A stretch of DNA of 6,115 nucleotides, from contig JAOTYS010000289.1 of the NCBI GenBank assembly GCA_029861795.1, positions 1-6,115 of the forward strand. The letters run 5' to 3'. The stretch is from Gammaproteobacteria bacterium. Its GTDB lineage: Bacteria; Pseudomonadota; Gammaproteobacteria; Arenicellales; JAOTYS01. Made by a program: the position numbers and the translations under genes. The notes under the pieces are model-generated. The model searched no databases. It saw nothing but the letters and a program-made list of their open reading frames with translations, and was not told where the DNA came from. Position 1 is the first letter of the stretch. Every line of letters starts with the position of its first letter. Shown here in pieces: positions 1-5,576 of this stretch.

Positions 1-639
1 ACCATAGAGGGCATTCCTTATGCGGTGTCTACTTATTGTGCGTTGGTTCCATGGCGGTTGTTCGCTGAATCCGTGGAGCGGTCCGGAAAAAGTCTGGTAA
101 CAAACCGGGCTCTGATTACCAAAGTCTATTTTCCAAGGATCATCACCCCGCTCGCTCCGATTATCTCGGCATTGCTTGATTTCTTGATTGCCTTGGCTTT
201 CCTATTTCTTTTGATCTTTGGCTATCACTTATTTGCCGATTACGTTTTCGTTCCGAACTGGCAACTGTTGGCCATTCCGTTGTTAACCTTGTTTGCACTT
301 CTGGCAGCATTATCTTTATCGCTTTGGTGCGCGGCCTTGAATGCTATTTACCGGGATGTTCAATATACGTTGCCTTTCGCTTTGCAGATTCTCATGTTCG
401 TGACGCCGGTAATCTATCCGGCCCAGACCGTGCTGCAGCATCTTCCCGACTGGGCCGCAATCTTGTATGGGCTCAATCCGATGGCGGGGGTGACCGAGGG
501 TTTTCGCTGGATACTTCTGGGCTCAGAGGCGCCGTCCGCGCTGCTTATGGGTGCTTCGGTAGGAATGACCCTCGTGCTCTTAGTCGGTGCAGTTCTGTAC
601 TTTAGCCGTATGGAAAGTCGGTTTGTGGATGTGGTGTGA
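1..639 (+). CDS. wzm: ABC-2 type polysaccharide export permease Wzm (5' truncated)
   Basis: This is the membrane subunit of an ABC transporter that moves undecaprenyl-linked O-antigen or capsular glycan across the inner membrane with the ATPase Wzt. The frame is open from base 1 to a TGA at 637-639, giving 212 residues. Wzm proteins are usually about 260 residues, so some 50 N-terminal residues are missing; the GTG at 25 is an internal valine, not a start. Hydrophobic stretches lie at about residues 50-76, 87-111, 123-141 and 181-202. Family marks visible are VPW followed by a segment ending in LITKVYFPR before the first helix, the cytoplasmic AIYRDVQY segment between helices, and VTPVIYP followed by a LNPM segment, all typical of ABC-2 export permeases. 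The ATPase gene begins within a few bases of the stop, so the two are probably translationally coupled. Confidence in the family is high; the glycan exported cannot be read from this subunit. Confidence 0.95.
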   Translation, partial: TIEGIPYAVSTYCALVPWRLFAESVERSGKSLVTNRALITKVYFPRIITPLAPIISALLDFLIALAFLFLLIFGYHLFADYVFVPNWQLLAIPLLTLFALLAALSLSLWCAALNAIYRDVQYTLPFALQILMFVTPVIYPAQTVLQHLPDWAAILYGLNPMAGVTEGFRWILLGSEAPSALLMGASVGMTLVLLVGAVLYFSRMESRFVDVV

Positions 640-641
640 GT

Positions 642-1889
642 ATGTCGGACATCGCCATCCAAGTTGATGCCCTGGGCAAGCGATACCGATTGGGAGACAA
701 CCTCAAGTATCGGACGCTTCGGGATTCCTGGAACAGCCTATTTGTCAGACGAAAAGGCCGAATGGAACAGGACTCAATATGGGCGCTCAAGGACGTTTCC
801 TGCGATGTAAAAAGGGGTGAAGTTGTCGGCATCATAGGGCGCAATGGGGCAGGTAAAAGCACTTTGCTCAAGATTTTGTCGCGAATCACTCGGCCTACGG
901 TTGGGACCGTAGATATCTACGGTCGCGTCGGTAGTCTTTTAGAGGTCGGCACTGGGTTTCATCCTGAACTCACTGGTCGCGAGAACATATTCTTGAACGG
1001 CGCGATTCTGGGTATGACGCGTCGAGAGGTGCACGCGAAGTTTGACGAGATTGTTGCTTTCGCGGAGATCGAGCAGTTCATCGATACTCCGGTGAAGCGT
1101 TATTCCTCCGGAATGTATGTGCGTCTCGCCTTTGCCGTGGCTGCGCACCTCGAGCCCGAGATACTACTGGTGGATGAGGTGCTTGCTGTTGGCGATGTGT
1201 CGTTTCAGAAGCGTTGTCTAGGCAAGATGGGCGAGTTGACCGGGGAAGGGCGAACGGTTTTGTTCGTTAGCCATCAGATGGCAGCTGTTCAGGCCTTATG
1301 CAAGACGGCAATGTGGATCGATCATGGAACCATTCGAGAATCAGGGGAGGCGCTCAGCATTATCGACAAGTATTTTGCAGACTCGAGTGATATGCGGGAC
1401 ATTGATCTGCAGTCGCGCAAAGATCGCAAAGGAAGTGGACGGGTGACGTTTAGGCAAGTTGAGTACGAGAGTGAGAACGGACAAGAGTGTAAGTCGTTGG
1501 TGACGGGCAGAGACGGAAGAATTGTGTTGCGCATCGAGAACAACTCCTCGGTCAAAATAGGCAATCTCCGTATCGGGGTAGGTATCGATACCAATCTGGG
1601 GCAGCGAGTTACAACTCTCAGCAGCGATATGTCCAACGGAGAATTGGGAGAGATCGCGCCCGGCGTGGCCAGAGTGTCGATAAGTTTGAACAAACTCGCG
1701 CTCACGCCAGGCGAGTATATGCTTACACTTTTTTGTTCCGTCGGAAACGAAGTTTCAGATTGGGTTCAGCAAGCTGTCAACATGCGAGTTGAATCCGGAG
1801 ATTTCTTCGGGACCGGTCGCGTGTTGGAGCCGGGGATGGGAGTCATGTATTTGCCACACAGCATGAAGATTGGGGAGCGTGACGAGTAA
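642..1889 (+). CDS. wzt: Polysaccharide ABC transporter ATPase Wzt with C-terminal glycan-binding-type domain
   Basis: This ATPase drives glycan export through Wzm on the cytoplasmic side of the inner membrane. Numbered from ATG 642 (415 residues), the nucleotide-binding domain has Walker A GRNGAGKST (66-74), a GTGFHPELTGREN stretch around the Q-loop region (103-115), signature YSSGM (154-158), Walker B ILLVDE (174-179), the AVGD D-loop and the switch histidine in FVSHQ (H211). About 150 residues follow (roughly 260-415) with alternating polar and hydrophobic strands, as in the Wzt C-terminal beta-sandwich. In E. coli O9a and Raoultella O2a that domain binds the exported glycan, and in O9a it recognises the chain's terminal cap. 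Short Wzt and KpsT proteins lack it. ATG 642 is preferred because Wzt proteins typically begin MSDIA. A GTG at 636, overlapping the wzm stop as GTGA, would add two residues. The 3' end overlaps the next gene. Confidence 0.96.
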   Translation: MSDIAIQVDALGKRYRLGDNLKYRTLRDSWNSLFVRRKGRMEQDSIWALKDVSCDVKRGEVVGIIGRNGAGKSTLLKILSRITRPTVGTVDIYGRVGSLLEVGTGFHPELTGRENIFLNGAILGMTRREVHAKFDEIVAFAEIEQFIDTPVKRYSSGMYVRLAFAVAAHLEPEILLVDEVLAVGDVSFQKRCLGKMGELTGEGRTVLFVSHQMAAVQALCKTAMWIDHGTIRESGEALSIIDKYFADSSDMRDIDLQSRKDRKGSGRVTFRQVEYESENGQECKSLVTGRDGRIVLRIENNSSVKIGNLRIGVGIDTNLGQRVTTLSSDMSNGELGEIAPGVARVSISLNKLALTPGEYMLTLFCSVGNEVSDWVQQAVNMRVESGDFFGTGRVLEPGMGVMYLPHSMKIGERDE

Positions 1890-2601
1890 ACTACCACTAA
1901 AAGGCGATGTCTTTGACTATATTCGGGCCGCTCGTGTAGTTCCCGGCGAGACCCTGCGCATCGAGAAGGTGTGGAATCTGATTCGGTTTTATCGTGTGTG
2001 GAAAGCGAGTCTTTCCGTGGATGCCTCACCCGTTAAGGATAAGTCTCCATGGATGACTTTTTCCGCGATCGAATTTCTGGATCGATTCTTAGACAAAGAG
2101 AAAACAGTTTTCGAATATGGATGCGGTGGCTCGAGTCTATTTTTCGCCCGACGGGCGAGGCATGTAATTAGCGCGGAACATGATCCAGCTTGGGCAGAAC
2201 TTGTAGATAAGGAAATAGGTGAGGCGGGTTATGGAAATTGGCAATGCCGGGTCGTGGAGCCGACTCACAACGACGGACAATGCGATTCGGGGTATTCGTC
2301 GCGAGGTAAGTCGTTGAGGGATAAGTGCTTCGAGGCATATGCGAAAACAATCACCGCATACCCGGACAAGAGTTTTGATGTCGTCGTTATTGATGGCCGT
2401 GCCCGGGTGGGGTGCGCTATTCATGCTGTGAACAAGGTTGCTGAGCATGGTTGTTTTGTTCTCGATAATTCGGAAAGAGATTGGTACGCCCCTATACACG
2501 AACTCTTAAAAGGCTATGGATGGAAAAGGTACAACTTTTTTGGCCCAGGCCCATACAACAGGTACTTCTGGGCCACCACGATCTGGCGGAATCTCGGTTA
2601 G
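1879..2601 (+). CDS. Class I SAM-dependent methyltransferase-like protein, family not characterised
   Basis: This 240-residue protein probably transfers a methyl group from S-adenosylmethionine in the cytoplasm; the acceptor is unknown. Numbered from GTG 1879, motif I is FEYGCGGSS at about 78-86. An acidic strand end, SAEHD (98-102), is the usual place where the SAM ribose is held. It continues with VVIDGRARVGC (169-179) and VLDNSERDWY (194-203). The lead-in PWMTFSAIEFL (57-67) precedes motif I, as in a recurrent family usually annotated only as class I methyltransferase or hypothetical protein and found in glycan clusters. No membrane segment or signal peptide is seen. The start is uncertain: TTG 1870 adds three residues and GTG 1879 is the commoner codon. 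A GGGGAG at 1872-1877 lies too close to the GTG to serve it. Either start overlaps the wzt end (TAA 1887-1889), suggesting translational coupling. Sugar O-methylation fits the context but is inference. Confidence 0.85.
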   Translation: MTSKLPLKGDVFDYIRAARVVPGETLRIEKVWNLIRFYRVWKASLSVDASPVKDKSPWMTFSAIEFLDRFLDKEKTVFEYGCGGSSLFFARRARHVISAEHDPAWAELVDKEIGEAGYGNWQCRVVEPTHNDGQCDSGYSSRGKSLRDKCFEAYAKTITAYPDKSFDVVVIDGRARVGCAIHAVNKVAEHGCFVLDNSERDWYAPIHELLKGYGWKRYNFFGPGPYNRYFWATTIWRNLG

Positions 2602-2606
2602 GTATT

Positions 2607-3263
2607 GTGATTCCAGGATGGATTAAGAGGCTGTTCGCGCAGAAGCGGTCCTACGCGCTGAATGAGCTCGATATCAAGTTAAGCAAATACCTTAATCAAC
2701 GAGACGGCACATTTGTTGAGGCTGGTGCGAACAATGGATTGAGGCAAACAAACACTTTGTATTTCGAGCAAAATCTTGGTTGGCGTGGGTTATTGATAGA
2801 ACCTGTTCCGGATCTGGCCGAGCAATGCAGAAGAAATCGCCCGAACTGTATCGTGGAAAACGTTGCGCTAGTATCAAATGATTTCGAAGGAGACTCAGTT
2901 ACATTACGTTATTGTAACTTAATGTCGGTCGTCGTGGGTGCCATGAAGAGTAAAGAAGAAGAGAACGAGCACATCAAAAAAGGTTGCGAGGTACAGAGGA
3001 TTAGCACTTTCGATATCAAAGTGAAGGTTGAAACGCTAAGCCGTGTTCTGGATAAACATAACCTTGCAGATATTGATCTTCTGTCTCTTGATGTAGAGGG
3101 ATACGAGGCGAATGTATTGAAGGGGTTGGACTTCGACAAACATAGGCCCAGGTATATATTGGTTGAGGCGCGCTATAGAGAAGATGTCGACAAGGTGTTG
3201 CTTCCCCAATATACGAGTATCGCAGAGTTCACCGAGCATGACGTATTGTACCGGTCGGTCTAG
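2607..3263 (+). CDS. FkbM family methyltransferase
   Basis: This 218-residue protein matches the FkbM (Methyltransf_21) domain, a SAM-dependent O-methyltransferase fold common in polysaccharide and antibiotic clusters, where it methylates sugar hydroxyls. Visible marks are the N-terminal SYALNELD segment (15-22), motif I FVEAGANNG (36-44), TNTLYFE (48-54), GWRGLLIEPVP (58-68) with the acidic residue expected to contact SAM, IVENVAL (82-88), and the strongly typical DLLSLDVEGYEANVLKG (157-173). It ends HDVLYRSV, a common FkbM ending. GTG 2607 is chosen because family members begin about 15 residues before the ALNELD segment, it lies 5 bases after the previous stop, and an AGG at 2600-2602 sits in front. 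The frame stays open back to TTG 2481 and ATG 2520, but that stretch overlaps the conserved C-terminus of the upstream gene in another frame and does not look like FkbM. The acceptor sugar is not readable. Confidence 0.93.
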   Translation: MIPGWIKRLFAQKRSYALNELDIKLSKYLNQRDGTFVEAGANNGLRQTNTLYFEQNLGWRGLLIEPVPDLAEQCRRNRPNCIVENVALVSNDFEGDSVTLRYCNLMSVVVGAMKSKEEENEHIKKGCEVQRISTFDIKVKVETLSRVLDKHNLADIDLLSLDVEGYEANVLKGLDFDKHRPRYILVEARYREDVDKVLLPQYTSIAEFTEHDVLYRSV

Positions 3264-3320
3264 GCGTGGTCGTTAGATGAACATTCCGAGAAATATTTTG
3301 GAAAATTGTGGGTGGGTGCT

Positions 3321-4511
3321 GTGCGGTTAGTACGTTTAACCACCAATTATCCAGCGTATTTACAGCAGCTTTACGCATCGCATCCTGGGTTGGGGGGGCG
3401 GAGTTACCGCGAGCAACATTCAATGCTTATGGAAGACTGCTTTGGGTGGGTCGATTACTGGAAACGCGCGTTAGAAAAACACGGATACGCAGTATGGGAT
3501 CTAATCGGTAACGCGGAGATGTTACAGAAAGTCTGGTCGAAGGAGCATGGAATTAACTATGCTGAAGACAATTGGCTGAAGGAAATAGTCGCGGCACAGA
3601 TTACGCACTATAAACCTGAGGTGCTTTTTGTAAACGACTATAACATCTATCCCGCGTCGTTTTTGAGACAAATCCGACAGAACTGTACATCGATAAAACT
3701 GGTTGTTGGATGGTGCGGGGCGCCGTATCGAGATGCCGGTATTTTCAGCGAATGCGATATAGTCCTTACAAACATTGCGAGGGTGGTAGAGGACTTGCGC
3801 GGCGCGGGTGTGGTTGCCGAAAAGATGCATCATGCCTTTGCGCCGATCTTGCTGGACCGGGTAAACCGTAATAAGGATGCCCTATCGGACTTTGTCTTCA
3901 TAGGTTCAGTATTCCTGCAGGATAAATTTCACATTAAGCGTGCCCAGATACTGGCCGATCTTCTAGAGACCACAGACATAGAGATATGGGGACAGGTAGG
4001 GGCGGCGGGCCTTAATGCTAAAGCTAAGGGCAAGCCGGGCATACGCGGTCTTGTCAGGAAGATATATGAAGGGATGAATGGGAAGCGGGGCAACGGCGAG
4101 TTTACGGAGGACGATAAGCAAAACGTCTTGAAGCTGCGAGCGCACATTAGGTCGCCAGTTTACGGATTACAAATGTTTGAAAAACTTCACAATTCGCGAA
4201 TTACGTTTAACTCCCATATAGACATATCTCTTAACGAATCGAGCAATATGCGATTATTCGAGGCAACCGGAGTAGGAAGTTGCCTGATGACGGAGAATTC
4301 TAAAAATATTACCGAAATCTTTGATCCTGATACGGAGGTTGTCACCTACGAAAATGCCACTGATGCAGCGGAAAAAGTCGTGTATCTATTAGAAAATGAG
4401 GACCTACGTAAACGTATAGCTGGCGCAGGACAACGCCGGACATTGCGAGACCATAACTTCGACGTACGTGCGCAGGCCATGAATGAATTGATTCGAGTCA
4501 GGCTGGCCTGA
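3321..4511 (+). CDS. Family 1-like glycosyltransferase with CgeB/Glyco_trans_1_2 type C-terminal domain
   Basis: This protein of about 396 residues is probably a cytoplasmic glycosyltransferase of GT-B fold that adds a sugar to a lipid-linked or protein acceptor. Numbered from GTG 3321, the N-terminal half starts on a strand (MRLVRLTTNYPAYL) and includes KPEVLFVND (98-106), VVGWCGAPYRD (128-138) and CDIVLTNI (145-152), the strand-and-helix pattern of an acceptor-side Rossmann domain. The C-terminal half has FVFIGSVF (191-198), then SNMRLFEATGVGSCLMTE (308-325) and a TEIFDPDTEVVTY stretch (331-343) followed by AGQRRTLRDHNF (369-380). This matches the CgeB-like Glyco_trans_1_2 domain, where the two acidic segments are expected to hold the nucleotide sugar. 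TTG 3306 and GTG 3312 are possible longer starts. GTG 3321 is preferred because a GGTGGG (3311-3316) lies 4 bases ahead and the first strand starts there. The gene is AT-richer than its flanks. Donor and acceptor are unknown. Confidence 0.85.
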   Translation: MRLVRLTTNYPAYLQQLYASHPGLGGRSYREQHSMLMEDCFGWVDYWKRALEKHGYAVWDLIGNAEMLQKVWSKEHGINYAEDNWLKEIVAAQITHYKPEVLFVNDYNIYPASFLRQIRQNCTSIKLVVGWCGAPYRDAGIFSECDIVLTNIARVVEDLRGAGVVAEKMHHAFAPILLDRVNRNKDALSDFVFIGSVFLQDKFHIKRAQILADLLETTDIEIWGQVGAAGLNAKAKGKPGIRGLVRKIYEGMNGKRGNGEFTEDDKQNVLKLRAHIRSPVYGLQMFEKLHNSRITFNSHIDISLNESSNMRLFEATGVGSCLMTENSKNITEIFDPDTEVVTYENATDAAEKVVYLLENEDLRKRIAGAGQRRTLRDHNFDVRAQAMNELIRVRLA

Positions 4512-4588
4512 CGATTCTGTCACGGATGACGTCGGCAAGATATGTTCAATTAGGGATGCGTTAAGGAATCTTTGATTGAATTGTTGGT

Positions 4589-5509
4589 ATGCGCATAGGG
4601 GCACTAAGTTTTAAGGGTTTTCGCAGAACGGGACGCAAGCTTGTGCTGCTCTTAAAATCTCTTATGTACCTGATTCGCGCAAGTTCGCTTTTGCCGGGGC
4701 GGCTATTCGACCGGTATGGTCGAATGCTTGGGCTGCGAATTCTAATTGCCGAGCGAAAGCTCCACAGACTGCTGCTAAATCCGGTCTCTTCTGTACGCTA
4801 TTTCGAATTTGATTATGTGTTAAAGAATATGCCCGAGCTCGGAGTGGAAGCGCAAATACTGGATATCAGCTCTCCGTACCTGTTCGGGTTTTACCTAATC
4901 GAAAAATACCCCGCGAGGTACATGTATGTTAATCCGGACGTGCGAGAGGCCAAAGAAATCGGATTCGTGATTGACAAGGTAAAGCGTAAAGGTGTGCACA
5001 AGTTTGAATCGCAGGATGCAAGGAATTTGTCGTATTCGGACGAAACCTTTGACGTTGTCGTGTGCATAAGCGTGATAGAACATATCGATGGCGATGGAGA
5101 CACGCAAGCCATGCGGGAGATGTGGCGAGTGCTGAAGCCAGGCGGTGTGATGATCTTGACGTTTCCGGTAAAACCGGAATTCGAAGAAGAGTACCGCAAG
5201 GAGAACGTTTATAATCTCGACGTTGGAAAGAAGGGGGGATCATATTTTTTTCAGCGTTACTATGATCAGGATGCAGTTGAGAACAGGTTATACGCAGCGT
5301 TGTCCGAATATCGGATAACCAGCCGTGCGTTCTATGCGGAGATCTGTCCGGGATTCTTTTCGGAATACGAGAAAAGGTGGTTGAAGAAAGGACTCGCAGA
5401 GACGGTCAAAGATCCGTACTTGATGGACAAGAATATGAAAGAACTGGGGGATTTCGAGAGCTTGTCGGGAATGGGCGTGGCGGGCATTACAATCGAAAAG
5501 TCCTTGTGA
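4589..5509 (+). CDS. Class I SAM-dependent methyltransferase, Methyltransf_11-like, with non-canonical motif I
   Basis: This 306-residue protein carries a methyltransferase core at about residues 85-195. It has ILDISSPYLFG (90-100) in the place of motif I, DETFDVVVCISVIEHI (151-166) as motif II with its following helix, and MWRVLKPGGVMILTFPV (178-194) as motif III. The last two are textbook Methyltransf_11. Motif I lacks the usual GxGxG glycine pattern and reads DISSP; I recall a subfamily with LDISSP here, so this is probably a real family trait. About 80 N-terminal residues precede the core, basic and moderately hydrophobic (RKLVLLLKSLMYLIRASSLL, 16-35), perhaps amphipathic and membrane-touching. 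About 110 C-terminal residues with many aromatics follow and may form the acceptor lid. ATG 4589 is the first usable start after an in-frame stop at 4577; its ribosome binding site is weak (AAGGA at 4563-4567 is too distant). Sugar or glycan methylation is inferred from context. Confidence 0.85.
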   Translation: MRIGALSFKGFRRTGRKLVLLLKSLMYLIRASSLLPGRLFDRYGRMLGLRILIAERKLHRLLLNPVSSVRYFEFDYVLKNMPELGVEAQILDISSPYLFGFYLIEKYPARYMYVNPDVREAKEIGFVIDKVKRKGVHKFESQDARNLSYSDETFDVVVCISVIEHIDGDGDTQAMREMWRVLKPGGVMILTFPVKPEFEEEYRKENVYNLDVGKKGGSYFFQRYYDQDAVENRLYAALSEYRITSRAFYAEICPGFFSEYEKRWLKKGLAETVKDPYLMDKNMKELGDFESLSGMGVAGITIEKSL

Positions 5510-5522
5510 TGATACGATCATC
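5508..5522. repeat. Short perfect inverted repeat across the methyltransferase stop codon
   Basis: GATGAT (5508-5513) and ATCATC (5517-5522) are exact reverse complements separated by ACG. The left arm overlaps the TGA stop at 5507-5509. The stem is only 6 base pairs, AT-rich, with a 3-base loop and no T-tract after it, so it is a poor candidate for an intrinsic terminator. It could be a weak RNA hairpin or a chance palindrome. Confidence 0.3.
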
Positions 5523-5576
5523 TAGAGGCTGGTTGGAACAATTTTGAAAAGGTTCAACACTCGGAGAGCAGGTAGC

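Noticed and set aside
25..27. GTG as a possible start of the permease gene
   Set aside because: The frame is open upstream to base 1, and the residues before it (TIEGIPYA) continue the Wzm pattern, so the gene simply enters from outside the window.
324..605. Plus-strand 93-codon frame inside wzm
   Set aside because: It is an alternate-frame shadow of the permease; the wzm frame carries the membrane segments and conserved motifs throughout.
3286..3308. AT-rich patch (AATATTTTGGAAAATT) as a promoter or terminator
   Set aside because: The ATTTT/AAAAT pairing is only 5 base pairs with a 2-base loop, there is no T-tract, and no -35 element at proper spacing was found.
3277..3330. Possible 17-codon leader peptide ahead of the glycosyltransferase (MNIPRNILENCGWVLCG)
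   Set aside because: It has no convincing ribosome binding site or attenuator-like hairpins, and a frame this short arises easily by chance.
4512..4588. 77-base gap as a promoter region for the downstream methyltransferase
   Set aside because: A TATGTT near 4541 resembles a -10 element, but no acceptable -35 sits 16-18 bases upstream. There is also no hairpin followed by T residues to end the previous transcript.
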